Source: Trachelipus rathkii
Lineage: Eukaryota; Arthropoda; Malacostraca; Isopoda; Trachelipodidae
Assembly (NCBI GenBank): GCA_015478945.1
Contig: JABUQX010065618.1
Location: 30,001-52,500, forward strand
DNA length: 22,500 bases
Reading direction: 5' to 3'
In this document: piece after piece, positions 9,076 through 20,109 of the stretch
Layout: each line of letters begins with the position of its first letter
How positions within the stretch are numbered: the first letter of the stretch is position 1
Program-made: the position numbers and the translations under genes
The notes under the pieces: model-generated
What the model was told of the DNA's origin: nothing
Seen by the model: only the letters and a program-made list of their open reading frames with translations
Databases searched by the model: none

Positions 9076-9297
9076 GAGCCGGTGCGGTGCCAGATAATAC
9101 AATAGTATATATGGTACAACAATGTTTTGATGTGAATCTTATACTAGGTTATTTGGTCTGTAGATTCTCGATTAATAATTGGGTAATCAGTCTCACTCAC
9201 GGCTTCACGCTTAGGTTTTAATAACTTGCCCTGATTAAGTCTGAATAATAAATAAAATTTCTTATTCCTTTTGTTTATAACTTACAAATTATCGTTT

Positions 9298-9570
9298 TTA
9301 CATACCCTAAAGCATAAATCAGTAAGTGTTGTAAATCAAGATCTGCACACCACATCGAGTGCTCTCTATTGATCCGTTGATCTATTGATCTTATTGTATT
9401 TAAGTCATATTTTTTAGTAAACATGTCATGTTTTACATACCCCTAAATCAGTAAATCCATATCAATCAAGCTACCATTCCAATCACCTCTCGACATAATT
9501 CAGTTGTGATTCTATATGATCCTAATTGATCTATTGATTCAAGATATTTTTTAATGATGTTGAGTAGTTT
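9298..9570 (+). repeat. GATC-rich block, left arm
   Basis: Two similar segments, TACATACCCTAAA...ATCAGTAA from 9300 and TACATACCCCTAAATCAGTAA from 9434, each lead into a run of TTGATC / TGATCTATTGAT motifs (9370-9393 and 9520-9540). A third related copy is at 11331-11480. The mirror copies on the right are near 16318-16440 and 18500-18690. Confidence 0.6.
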
Positions 9571-11055
9571 TTTTCGAGTATCATTTTTTTGGATAAACAT
9601 AACATAAAAACAATTCTTTATTACCTGATGCAATCGAATATTATGCTAACGGTAACAAATGTTTTCACATTAATTAAAGCTTACTTAGCATCCAACGTGA
9701 ACTAAAAAAATAATGTATCAATCGACAAAGCTGAACACGCCTTATAACATAGAATATATAACTGTTTACGTTTACTAAAGTTCGACAATATAACAACAGT
9801 AAGTATAACTACATCAAGCATAAAAGAAGTAACCTATCTCGCACTTTGTCATGCATATCTCTAAAATAACAATTGTTTAATTTTTAAATTAAAATACGTA
9901 ACATTTTATCAAAGATTTTATCATAATCCTACACATGCTAAACTATTTAATGCACTAAGAATAATATGCACACACACACACACATCAAATATATACCCTC
10001 ACCCACACGACACACACACAACATACACTCACCACACACACATCGTCTATCGAAAATAACCTTTAACAATTACAAATGTTCCAAGTCATTACTCAACAAC
10101 AGTAAATATAATACTAATCATTACCATACAAAACGTTAACCTTTACAATGCTTGTCAAGCCATTTCTAACATATTAACTAAGAAAAATAGACACATCTAC
10201 ATACACACATCTCAAACACCACATCTACCCACACACACCATCGAATAAACTGAATAACATTATCAAAGTTTCAAAACTTTAACAAAACAGTCAGTAAATT
10301 ACATTAATCCAAAACGAACCTTTCACACTTTTTCTACAAACATATCCTACATACAACTACGAATAAATGCAAACGCAAGAACACCACATTATATAATATT
10401 CATCACATCACCAACAACATATCACCCACACAACACACAAACACAACACTCACAATAACATACGCACCCACACGAATGACTGAACCTAAGTTTCGTTTAT
10501 TTAAACTTAACATAGTATCGTGTTACTTAATAAATCAAATGCGTTAACTTTATTCACACTATTTTTCAGCATTGTCTCTAAAATATCAACTAAGATAAAA
10601 ATGCCTAAACGCATAGAACATACACACACATCACCACACCACGACACCACATCAACACAACATTCACATCCACAACAGCACACACACACGTACACACATC
10701 ACATGAATAAAACATGCTATTATTAGCAAAGTTCTCATAAGCTTAATCAAACGAGTACTAACCTAACGATTACGATTAACAGAAACTTTAATCATATTCA
10801 CACTTTTATTAAGTCATATCTGTACATATCAATGTATTTACATGGTGATATGTTAACATAGTAATATTTAATATTCATCGTATCCTAACCTATACTTATT
10901 GTACCGAACTAAGAAATATCGACTAGCATTTTATCATCGCACTACTAACACACACAGCACAAACACACAACTCACAACACAACTTCTCTATCACACAGCT
11001 ACACCACCATAACACAACCACATAGATCGCACATACACACACAACGCACGATCCG
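9570..11055 (+). repeat. outer CA-linked array, left arm
   Basis: Successive AT-rich core units of about 200-350 bases are separated by CA-rich linkers (near 9968-10040, 10190-10235, 10395-10475, 10620-10700 and 10945-11045). Core units share AACCTAAC, ATATCAATGT, TTAACATAGTAA and GAACTAAGAA motifs. The first unit (from 9627) is the fullest; the next three look internally deleted. No protein-coding frame is maintained between copies. Confidence 0.75.
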
Positions 11056-11480
11056 ACAAAGATAATCCGTTTTTTTTTTAATTTTTAAAATCTCATTTTT
11101 CTTTTTTATAATAACGTCAACCTTGCAGATTTTGTTTGGTTATTTTATTTGTGATAAGTTTTATTTTACATTTAATTCTTTTGTGTTTTTTTATTTTTAA
11201 CCATTTAATTTTAAGTTTATTTTTCAAAATTTTTTATATATTTTTAATTATTTTTTTGTTTTTATTGCTTACAAACATTGATTTTTCCAAATTTTTATGC
11301 CTTTTCAGTTTATTAACGTAAAAATTTGCCTCTTATACACACCAAAAGCTAGTATCAGTAAATTCAATACTACACAATACCCCTTCCGCTCACCTCCCCC
11401 TACTCACCATCACTGTGATCTATTGGATTATCTTATTTGTTAGAGGTCACAAAACGAGTTATTATTTTTTGGATAAACCT
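11056..11480 (+). repeat. T-rich spacer and inner GATC-like block, left arm
   Basis: A T-rich stretch (about 11070-11320) divides the CA-linked array. It is followed by ATCAGTAAATTCAATAC, C-rich CTCACCTCCCCCTACTCACC (11390-11409), TGATCTATTGGAT and TTTTTTGGATAAAC, repeating the order of the outer GATC-rich block at 9430-9605. The right-arm mirror is 16318-16693, where AATGAGATTTTAAAAT..GAAAACGG...ATTATCTTTG is the clear reverse complement of 11058-11099. Confidence 0.7.
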
Positions 11481-13560
11481 AACTATAAAATCAAGATTCT
11501 TATACATCTGATCAACGTAGAATATATGCTAACGTTAGAAAGTTTTCATCTCAGCTAAACTATTGCCCAAAACTGAATCCCTGAATCATAAATAACTAAA
11601 GTTTACTAAAGCGACAAACCTACATACCGTTAAGCATGAATAATAAACTGCTAACTGATTTACAAAAGGTCACACGGTTAGCAACAGTCAAAAGGTCACT
11701 ATCAAGCAATATTACCAAAAACGTAACCTACTCAGCGACATTTTTTCTAATGCATATCTTTTAACATATCAATGTTAATTTTACATTAACTAGTAACATT
11801 TATCAAAGTTTTTATCATACCCTAACCTAACTATTGTAATGAACTAAGAAGTAAATGACACACACACACACACACATGAATATATGCTAACGTAACAAAT
11901 TTCAAAATTATTAAAGCTAACATAGATAGCATCACCTGACTAAGATATAATGTACAACGACAAACCTAACCTACCTTAAGCACGAATAAACTGCTACACA
12001 TTAACAGTCCACACTTAACTAACTAAGTAAAGTACTAACGATAGCATATCAAAAACACAACCTATTCACATTTTTCAAAGGCATATCTTTAACATATCAA
12101 TATTAAGTTTTTGACATTAACATAGTAACATTTATCATAAAGATTATCATATCCTAACCTGACTATTGTAATGAATTGAGAATAAATTGAGAACACACAC
12201 TGACTCTCATCATACACACACATACACAGAATCAGTTCTAAAATAACAAAGTTTTACATTAATAAAGCTTAACATAGCATAACCATAACTAAGAATAATT
12301 ATTAATTTACAACGAAAAAAACTAAATACCTTAAGCCCCGACATAAATACAGCTTAACATTAACAAATTTTTTCCATACTTAATAGCAGTTAAAAGTAAT
12401 TAACATATGCAAATTACAAACTACCTACTCTACACTCTCTTCATTTGCTTGACGTCTTTTAAATTCAATGTGATTTACCTTCACGATGGTAATATTTCAA
12501 AAAAGATTTATCGTAATCCTAACCTAACTAGTTTGTAATGAACTTAATGTATAATCACACATCCTATGACCACATACGTTATCAGATACTCAAACATTAT
12601 TCATTTTATCAGAGAATATTTGCCTAACTATCGAAAGTTTTCACATTCAGATAAAGCTAACATAGCATTCACCTGAACAAAGAATTAATGTACACATCAA
12701 CAAACTCTAACATATCCTTAAGGCACGATAATAAAAAAGCTCACATTTAGTACAACTTCCATACTTACAGCAGTATAAAGTAACTCACATGCATACAAAT
12801 TAACGTAAGCCTTAGTTTCTACACGTTTTCATGCACTGTTTTTTAACTATCAAATGTAAATTTTTACTATTACATAGTAATTTGTGATTTAACCAGTGAT
12901 TTAATCGTATCTCTCACCTTAACTACTTGTAATTTGAACTAGCGGAATTATAAATGCCACAGACCCCTGCCGCGATCATCAACACACACACACAACAAAT
13001 ACACACACACTACACACACACAACAGCACTACACATCACAGACACACAAACAGATACACGAATAGTAATTAGCTAACGTACCAATGTTTATCACAGTTAA
13101 TAAATTCCAACTAGCAACATCATGAACTAAGAATATAATATACATCGGAACAACATTAACCATACCATATAAGCACGAATTATAACTAGGCTTACATTAG
13201 CCAAGAGTTCCATACTTATACAACAGTAAAAATAGCTAACATTACATACAAACGTAATCCTAATTCTAACTTTTTCAAAGCAATGATCTGCAACATATCA
13301 CATTGCTAATTGTTTACATTTAACAAAGGTGAATCTTTAGCTCTAAAATATTTTTCATAACACTGTTCTAAATTATCATTACCTTGACTAACGAATAAAA
13401 ATGCTAAAACCGTACCAAAGTATCTCACATTAACATATGTTAATAATTTAACTAAAAATTCACATCATTAACATATTAACCTTAATCATTAAATACCTCA
13501 TAATACGAATTATTACTAGCACAGTAGTTGAATGGTATTTATAATAAATTAAGTAATAGT
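11480..13560 (+). repeat. inner CA-linked array, left arm
   Basis: Five to six tandem units start near 11521, 11878, 12230, 12612, 13058 and 13390, giving spacings of about 330-450 bases. Each begins with a GAATA..TGCTAACGTA.CAAA-like motif. It continues through AAAGCTAACATAGCAT, GAACTAAGAATAAT, CCTTAAGCACGAATAA, CAGCAGTAAAAGTAACTAAC, TTTAACATATCAATGTTAA and CCTAACCTAACTATTGTAATG, and ends in a CA-rich linker. Copies differ by many substitutions and single-base gaps. Confidence 0.8.
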
Positions 13561-14160
13561 AACACCTATAAAAACGCTTTCAGGAGGTAACTGACAATAT
13601 ATTTTTAGCCTTACTATTTTATTCTCCACACACTTAAGTGCCTACCGTCCCATCATTATCCAGAAAATTATCCAATTCAAGAACTGAGTACGACTCTTTT
13701 GAAATGAGCAATTGGATTTAGACCCAGCGAGGCGGATTTGATAGTGCACTGGTAGCATCTGTAATTGACACACTATTGGAGAGCTCTCACTGTCCACCAC
13801 AAGCAGACTGCATCGTAAAGACCTCATCATAGGGGTGTTATACCTCTAAAGGTGGAGTGTCTGCGGTAAGTGGCGCTAAGCCCTTTGGGCTTGTGCCCTT
13901 ATGTAACCGGCTTACATACCTCCCTTTCGGGTACCCGAGATGGGCTCTTCATATAGCATCTCTCTGGGTGAGTGATCTCCTAAGTAGATGCTTACAGTGT
14001 GCTTAACAGTGCTATGCAAATCGCTCTGTATGATGCGCTGGTTGCAAATCTAACAGTTTTTGAATCTGTATATTTTTCTGAAAGGGTGTGGGGTCCTAAA
14101 ATAGGGTAAGGCTAAAAAATATTTCAGGTTACTCATCCTGAAAGCGTATTAGGTGTTACT
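13560..14160. repeat. central core of the palindrome
   Basis: The innermost mirrored pair is CCTATAAAAACGCTTTCAGG (13565-13584) with CCTGAAAGCGTATTAGG (14137-14153). Further inward, ACCCAGCG (about 13718) pairs with CGCTGGTT (about 14036), and GTAGCATCTG (13752) with AGATGCTTAC (about 13986). Between about 13790 and 13970 the two sides no longer match, leaving a GC-richer central spacer. Confidence 0.65.
13790..13970. other. GC-richer unpaired centre with short hairpins
   Basis: A perfect inverted repeat AAGCCCTTTGGGCTT (13878-13892, 6-base arms and a 3-base loop) and a perfect 12-base palindrome TCGGGTACCCGA (13927-13938) lie close together, with GTAAC-CGGC-TTAC between. The sequence is unlike the AT-rich arms. 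It may be an old insertion, a retrotransposon tail fragment, or the original loop of the foldback structure. No protein frame or RNA gene was recognised. Confidence 0.5.
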
Positions 14161-16310
14161 ATTACTTAATGTTTTATAAATACCATTTCACTAACCTGCA
14201 AATTTCTATTGGGTATTGTAATAGTTAGTTAAGGTTTATGATGAATTTTTTGTTAATTATTACTATGTTAAATGTGAAAACTTTGGTGAGTTAGCATATT
14301 GTTACGTTAGTCAGTATGATAATTTGACAGAGGTTGTGATAAAATTTTTGCTAAATATTTACCTTGATTATTATGTAAAAATTCAGCTATTGATATGTTG
14401 CAAGGAATATGGCTTGAAGAGTTGTGAATAGGTTTACGGTTTTTGTTATGTAGATATTTAGCTCTAATTACTAAGTTGTTTAAGTATTCGGAACTTTGCT
14501 CTAAAATGTAAGCAGTTTTTAATTCCGTGCTCTTAAGGTAATTTATAATTTTGTCGTTTAACCAAGAAATGAATTCTATATTCTTAGTTCTGAGATTTAT
14601 TAATGTGAAAATCATTGTTACGTATTAGCAATATATTTCGTGTGTCTTGTGTTGTTCTTGTGTGATGTGTTGGTGTATTGTGTGTGTTGTGGATGTGTGT
14701 GTGTGTTTGTATGTGTGTGTGGTTGTGGGCGGGTCTTGTTGTGCATTTTAATGATGTCAGTATAATGTTTAGGTCAGGTAACGATAAATCTTTGTTAAAT
14801 AGTATAATATGTTATATTGTAAATTTTACATTTGATAATGTAAAGAGACATGCATGAATGAAAGTAGTGAATAGGTTAGTTTTTTTGTATTCTATGTTAG
14901 TTTACTATTACTGCTGTTTAGTATGTGAAATTTTTAAATGTTAGCTGTTGTATTCGTGCTTAAGTATAGTTAGCGTTTGTTGTTTTGTACATTATATTTC
15001 TAGTTCAGGATGATGCTATGTTTAGCTTTATTAATATGTGAAAAATTTTTACGTTTGCGAAATATTCCTCTCTGTTGTGTTGTGTATGCGACGTGTCATG
15101 TGCTTGTGATGTTGTGTGTGTAGTGTACGTGTGTGATTTTATTCTTAGTTATTCAAATAGTTAATGCGTTAGGAGTATCGAATAAATCTTTGTTAAATAT
15201 TACTCCACTGTTATGTATAAATATATAACTATTTGTGATTATGTTAAAAGACATGCATGATAAAATGTGTGAGTAGGTTCGTTTTTGTGATGCTATGATT
15301 AGTTGATCTTTACTGCTGTTATGTATGGAATTTGTTATGTTAGCTTTGTTTTATTCGGGCTTAAGGTAATGTTAGGTTTGGTCGTGTAGTAAAATGATCT
15401 TCGTTCAAGTGATGCGTTATGTTAGCTTTATTAATGTGAAAACTTTGCTTACGATCTAGCTATTTATTCCGTTATTATCTTATTTCAGAATGTGTTCATT
15501 TAATCTCAATTGATAAGAATTTATTCCAGTATTATCTTATTGATCAATCTTTGATAATGTTATACTATGTTAAATTGTAAAATTAACATTGATATTGTTA
15601 ATAGATTATCTTGAAAAAAATTTGTGATAGGTTGCGTTTTTGTAGCTAATGTTCAAGTTACTATATTGATTACTGTTGTTATCAGTGCGGAATCTTTGTT
15701 ATATTGTTAGCAGTTTTATTCGTGCTTAAGGTATAGTTAGGTATTTGTCGTTATACATATTATATTTTAGCTTAGTTCATAGGATGCTATCTATGTTTAC
15801 GCATTTATTAAATTGTGAAAACTATGTGTTTACGTTCTTAGCATATATTCTATTGTGTGTGTGTGTGTTGTGTCAAATTATTCTTAGTTCATTACAATAG
15901 TTAGGGTTAGGATATACGAATTAAAATTCTTTGATATAATGTTTAACTGAGTTAAGTTGTAATAATTTTAAAATTGATATGTTTAATCGATTGATGCAAT
16001 GAAAAGTTGTGAGAAGGGATTTACGTTTTATGTGATGGCTCATGTTAGTTTACTTTAACTGTTGCCTATAGTGTGGACACTTTGTTAATGTTATGCAGTT
16101 TATTCATGCTTAATGGTATGTTTTAGGATTGTCGATTGTATCTTTATGCTTTTTTAATTTCAGTGTTTATACTATGTTAAAGCGTTTGTTAGTAGTGAAA
16201 CTCTGTTACGTAGTCATATATATTCGTTGATGATCAGTGTATAAAGAACTTGATTTTATGCTTATGGTTTATCGTCCACAATTATACTCGTTTGTGGACC
16301 TCTATAAAAT
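14160..16310 (-). repeat. inner TG-linked array, right arm
   Basis: Reverse-complement counterpart of 11480-13560. TG-rich linkers lie near 14640-14735, 15065-15135 and 15853-15875. The conserved core GATGCTATGTTAGCTTTATTA recurs near 15010, 15412, 15785 and 16170, giving spacings of about 370-400 bases, and CGTGCTTAAGGTA recurs at 14957, 15357 and 15722. Open frames of up to about 100 codons here are not kept between unit copies. Confidence 0.8.
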
Positions 16311-16693
16311 CAATTATAATAATCAATAGATCAACAGGATGGGTGTTAGCAGGGGGGGCGTGAGGTGAGGGTGGGTTCGATTTACTGTATTTACTGTTTA
16401 TTGGGGTGTGTAAAGGAGGGCAAAATATTTTACTGTTATAATAACATGAAAGCAAAAATTTTGGAAAATATCAAATGTTTTTAAGCAAATAAATAAACAA
16501 TATTATAAAAAATAATTAAAAATTTGAAAATAAATAATAGATAAATTAAAAAATAAATAAATACTAGAATAGATTCAAAAATGTAAATAATGAATACTTA
16601 CAAAATAAATAACAAATCACATCTTATTTTAGTTGATACAAGTTTTTAAAAGAAGAATGAGATTTTAAAATCGAAAACGGCATTATCTTTGGT
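16311..16693 (-). repeat. A-rich spacer and GATC-like block, right arm
   Basis: Mirror of 11056-11480: AATCAATAGATCAAC (16318) with a G-rich GGGGGGGCGTGAGGTGAGGG (16352-16371), then an A-rich stretch (about 16440-16640) and AATGAGATTTTAAAAT (16655-16670). The pairing to 11058-11099 is among the best in the window. Confidence 0.7.
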
Positions 16694-18470
16694 GTGTGTG
16701 TGTGTGTATTGGTGTTGTGTGTGTGTGTGTGGTGTGTGTGTGCTGTGTCGTTTGTTTGTTTGTGTGGTGGATGTGTTGCGTCGTGTGTTGTTCGTCTATT
16801 CTTAGTTTCGTTTACAGATAGTTAGTTACTGGTATAACGATAAATCTTTGTTAATTATTACGATGTTAATTGTAAAATTCAGAGCAAATATGTTGGTCTG
16901 ATTATGCTCAAGAAGCTTTGTGAAATAGTTATAAGGTTTTGTATTGTAAACTGTTAGTTACTTACTTGTTTAGTTAAAGTATGGAACTTTTGCTATGTTA
17001 GCTAGATTTACTGTTGTGTTGTGTGTGTGTGTTGTGTGTGTGTGGTTGTGATGTGGTGTGTGTGTGGTAGTGTGTGTTGTGTGTGTGTTTGTTTTTCTTA
17101 TATATAGGCGTTTTGGCATTTATTTCTTAGTTGGTAATTTTAAGAGTACATGCTTGAAAAGTGTGAAATATGGATTTACGTAATTATGATATGTATAATA
17201 CGAGTTCTCATCCAAGTGATAAATTAAATTTGTGCTAAATCGTTAGCAGTTTTTTATTGAGTGTAGAAGCGGTTATGTGTAGTGTGTGTTTTTATGTGTG
17301 TATGTGTGTTGATGTGTGCTGTTTGTGCATGCACGTGTGTGTTTGTGTGTGTTTGATAGTGGACCGTGTCGTCTTCAATGTGCGTATTGGCATTTATTTC
17401 TTAAGTTGGTATGATTTAGAGATAATGTTTGAAAAAGTGTGAATTAGGATTCGATTTTGTGATAAGTATAATTGTTATTATCTTACTGTTTGTTAAAGTT
17501 TTTGAACTTTGATAACGGTATAATATATTAATTCAGTATTATTTCTAGGTGTCGTGTGGTGTTGTGTGATGTGTGTGTGTGTTGTGTGTGTGTGTGTGTG
17601 TTGTTGTTGTTGTGTGTGTGTTTGTGTGTGTAATGTGTGTCATTTTTCTTAGTTTAATTTGATTGAGTAGAGATATATGCTTGACAGCATGATATGGTTT
17701 ACAGGTTTTTGTATGTAATTCGTTATGTATATTTTAGCTTGTTGTTTGAGAGTATTGGCACTTTGACTAATGTTAGCCAGTTTATTTCGGTGAATGTGTG
17801 TAGTGTGTTTGTTGGTGTGTGTGTAGGTTGTGTGTGGTGTGATGTTAGTGTGATGTGTGTTTCGAAGTTGGTGTAGTTGTTGTGTTGTGTTGATAGATGA
17901 AGGGTGTGGTGGGCTGTGTGTGGTTGTGTGTGGGTGTGTGTGTTGGTGTGTGTGCGTCATTTATTCTTAGTTCATATTACAAATAAGTTTAGGCTGATTA
18001 GGAATCTGGATTCTTGGGTTGGTATGGTGAATATGGTTAAATGTAAAATTAATCATTGTTATATTTAGAGAGTATGCATTGAACAAAGTGGAGTAAGGTT
18101 TAACTTCTTTGGTATATGTCTAATGTTTAGTGTATTACTTGTTAGTTCAAGTGTCGAACCTTTTGTTATAACTTGTTAACAAGTTTATTCAATGTTTACG
18201 TCGATGTACAGGTTTGTTCGTTGTACATTCTTATTTTCTGTAGTTCAGATGATTGCTAAGTTAAGCTTTATTAATTGTGAAATACTTTTGTTCGTTAGCA
18301 ATATTTCGTTGATTCTCTCAGTGATATATAAGAATTTTTGTTTTTATGTTGTTTAGTCCAAATAATGACATATGCTTCGAAAATATTGTGAACTGGAATT
18401 CAATCAATCTCAACTGGAATAGTGGGCTGTGATATATGGTGTAGCATTGATTTTACTAGATGTTACTAGT
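16693..18470 (-). repeat. outer TG-linked array, right arm
   Basis: Mirror of 9570-11055, with TG-rich linkers at about 16693-16790, 17010-17095, 17270-17365, 17550-17640 and 17785-17957. Core units between linkers are short (about 180-230 bases), as on the left, followed by one full-length unit (about 17960-18320). The repeated open frames here and on the opposite strand are valine/cysteine or threonine/histidine-rich translations of TG/CA repeats, not genes. Confidence 0.75.
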
Positions 18471-18479
18471 TTTAACGTG

Positions 18480-18690
18480 GTATGTATAATGGATCATTTT
18501 AACTAAAAATATGACTTTAAATCATAATAAATAGATCTAATAAGATTCAATAGATCATATTATGATCAATTAGATTCAATAGGGCAATCAGATCACGGTA
18601 ACAGACTTGATGGGTAGGTCAGTTATTTGGAATTTTACTTAGAATTTTTATTTTGTTAATTAGTTTATATAAGGGTATGTAAACACTGTA
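18480..18690 (-). repeat. GATC-rich block, right arm
   Basis: Contains AATAGATC, TAAGATTCAATAGATCATA and GATCAATTAGATTCAATAGG, the mirrored counterpart of the TTGATC runs at 9298-9570. The following TTACTTAG...GGGTATGTAAAC (to 18683) pairs with TTTACATACCC on the left. Confidence 0.6.
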
Positions 18691-18707
18691 AATTTGTATA
18701 GTATATA

Positions 18708-18733
18708 AAGAACTATTGCTAAAAATAGTTCTT
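18708..18733 (+). repeat. perfect 10-base inverted repeat (hairpin)
   Basis: AAGAACTATT (18708-18717) and AATAGTTCTT (18724-18733) are perfect reverse complements with a 6-base loop, followed by a T-rich run. It resembles an intrinsic terminator in form, but in eukaryotic repeat DNA it is better treated as a structural inverted repeat. No equivalent hairpin was found at the mirror position on the left. Confidence 0.5.
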
Positions 18734-18904
18734 ACTTTATTTTATTAGTTATTTATTTAATATTATTTATTTTTATTTTATTTTTTTTTTAGATGGTTCT
18801 GAAACCATTATTTTTCGAAAGATCTACAGTACCAAGATAACCTATATTAAAGACAAAAATATTATCGTTGTTTATAATCTATATCTGTATTATTATCTAG
18901 GCAT

Positions 18905-19190
18905 CAAGCATTACCTAGGCTTTCCAAGTTCTCTGAGAGCTCTTATACGGACTTCACTACTCTCACTCTGACTCATGAAATCCCTTCTTAGAACTCCATC
19001 CTTCCTCATTATCTTTTCTTCGTCTTGCTACTCAAACTTCGCATCTTCTTTAAACTAGTTCTTGATTACCTTTATCGTTTTTTCTTATTTTAACAATGCA
19101 TTTCTTTCTTCTAATTCTTTAAACACTCGAGATCCTATTTCAAGCACATAACTCGCTGTACGTTACATCTGTATTACCGACTACAGAAGT
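18905..19190 (-). repeat. polypyrimidine (CT-rich) tract, right arm
   Basis: CT-rich sequence (CTACTCTCACTCTGACTC, CTTCCTCATTATCTTTTCTTC and similar) at the position expected for the mirror of the GA-rich tract at 8762-9075. CTCTGACTC...CTTCTTAGAACTCC matches GGAGTCTGAGAAGAATTCAGAGTCAG only in part, so this tract has diverged faster than other blocks. Confidence 0.55.
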
Positions 19191-19264
19191 CTATGAGCTC
19201 TCCTCTATACCACTTGTTCCAAGTTATTCTTTGGATTACGTTGATCAATTTCTAATTTTTAGTT

Positions 19265-19475
19265 TGGGGGTCAATCGCTATCTCCCCTGTACGTGGGGCA
19301 GCAGAGTGACGCTAATCATCGTCCTCCGACGAGATTAACGTATCATATTATGCTCACTCCAATTTTTAGCACCCGATAATCGTATTTAATGCCATAACAT
19401 AGGTTTTTTCAGACGTATTGACTTTGGCGGCTAAGTGGCGAAGCCCTCCCATTTAGGGGTGACTTAAGGTAGCTA
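19265..19475 (-). repeat. GC-richer block, right arm
   Basis: Mirror of 8520-8760: TCTCCCCTGTACGTGGGGCAG near 19281, CCTCCGACGAGATTAACGTAT (pairs with ATTACGT...CGTCGAGACGAG on the left), and GTGGCGAAGCCCTCCCATTTAGGGGTGAC near 19435-19463. Confidence 0.55.
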
Positions 19476-19571
19476 AAACTCGCGTGAGATCAGTTAACCC
19501 TATCATAAGATTATCATTCCTAAGTTTTGATAAGCCGAATATCCTCTTATTCTTCCTAAGGTGGAATAAAT

Positions 19572-19610
19572 GGTGCGTGTTAGTGTGTGTGTTGTGTGTG
19601 TGTATTGTTT
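19572..19610 (-). repeat. short TG tract, outer right
   Basis: TG-rich run (TTAGTGTGTGTGTTGTGTGT) mirroring the CA tract at 8368-8440. Confidence 0.65.
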
Positions 19611-19679
19611 GTGCAATAAAGGTAATAAAAAATTAATTATGATCGAGTATGACGTAAGAACTTTATATTCAAAAACTTG

Positions 19680-19707
19680 GTTCTTATACAGCTACGCTGA
19701 TAAGAAC
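19680..19707 (+). repeat. small hairpin in right arm
   Basis: GTTCTTAT (19680-19687) pairs perfectly with ATAAGAAC (19700-19707), and CAGC pairs with GCTG inside around a TAC loop. It matches the hairpin at 8241-8272 in the left arm. Confidence 0.6.
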
Positions 19708-19988
19708 GAGCTCCCCCGTTTTACAAAAGTGGTCGCTTGAAACTTATGGGGTAATATCTTACGATACAGATTTAATCGAATGTTTATATTTATAGATAAT
19801 TAATTTTCTTTCGATTAAATTTTTTAATGTCAAAAAGTACAACCAGATGCACGTAGAAGACGATATTTAAACATCGTGATATGGGTGTATTGATCGATAT
19901 TCGACGATATATTAATCAGATGGTAACCTGATTCTAAAAATGATCTATTATTCCGATCATTTTTAACTTACTATGGAAACTAAAAAAT

Positions 19989-20030
19989 GTCCCACCTACC
20001 TGGGGGGCTCCGCTCCCTTCAGGGTGGACT
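19989..20030 (-). repeat. GC-rich block of right arm
   Basis: GTCCCACCTACC, GGGGGGCTCCGCTCCCTTCAG and GGTGGACT in sequence; the reverse complement shares CTGAAGGGAGCG with the left block at 7931-7963. Confidence 0.65.
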
Positions 20031-20109
20031 AGATATCTCCAAAACGGTCTTCCCAGACTTAAATTCGGTCTCACCGCTCTTAAAAACCCTGATTAGGTTT
20101 GACGTATCA

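Noticed and set aside
8758..9122. Overlapping open frames of 65-114 codons on the minus strand
   Set aside because: They are serine/leucine-rich translations of the GA/CT-rich tract in two frames at once, and nothing comparable is kept in the right arm.
10507..10726. Opposed open frames of 62-68 codons
   Set aside because: They run through a CA-rich linker (threonine/histidine on one strand, valine/cysteine on the other) and are not conserved between unit copies.
11136..11321. 61-codon phenylalanine/leucine-rich frame that looks like a membrane peptide
   Set aside because: It is the translation of the T-rich spacer; the A-rich mirror at 16441-16640 does not preserve it.
13642..13830. 62-codon minus-strand frame in the palindrome core
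   Set aside because: It crosses the edge of the mirrored core, is not matched in the right half, and has no recognisable motif or initiation context.
13730..14055. Polymerase III A-box/B-box-like motifs in the palindrome core (TAGTGCACTGG; GGTTGCAAATC)
   Set aside because: They are more than 270 bases apart, the B-box match is poor, and no tRNA-like fold joins them.
14307..14615. 102-codon minus-strand frame in the right-arm array
   Set aside because: It covers most of one repeat unit; equivalent units elsewhere in both arms carry stops and frameshifts, so no coding constraint is visible.
17257..17960. Several open frames of 60-103 codons on both strands
   Set aside because: They are translations of TG/CA linkers with biased cysteine/valine or threonine/histidine content, overlapping on both strands.
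9570..18470. Telomere-like CCTAACC / GGTTAGG motifs
   Set aside because: At most about two consecutive TTAGG-like units occur per array copy, as a fixed part of the ~350-base unit, not as a telomeric run.
9570..18470. CRISPR-like alternation of repeats and spacers
   Set aside because: The units are long, degenerate and eukaryotic in context, with CA/TG microsatellite linkers; there are no short identical repeats and no cas genes.
18760..18800. Pyrimidine run followed by AG resembling a 3' splice acceptor
   Set aside because: T-runs followed by AG are common here, and no coding exon follows; it lies inside the palindrome.
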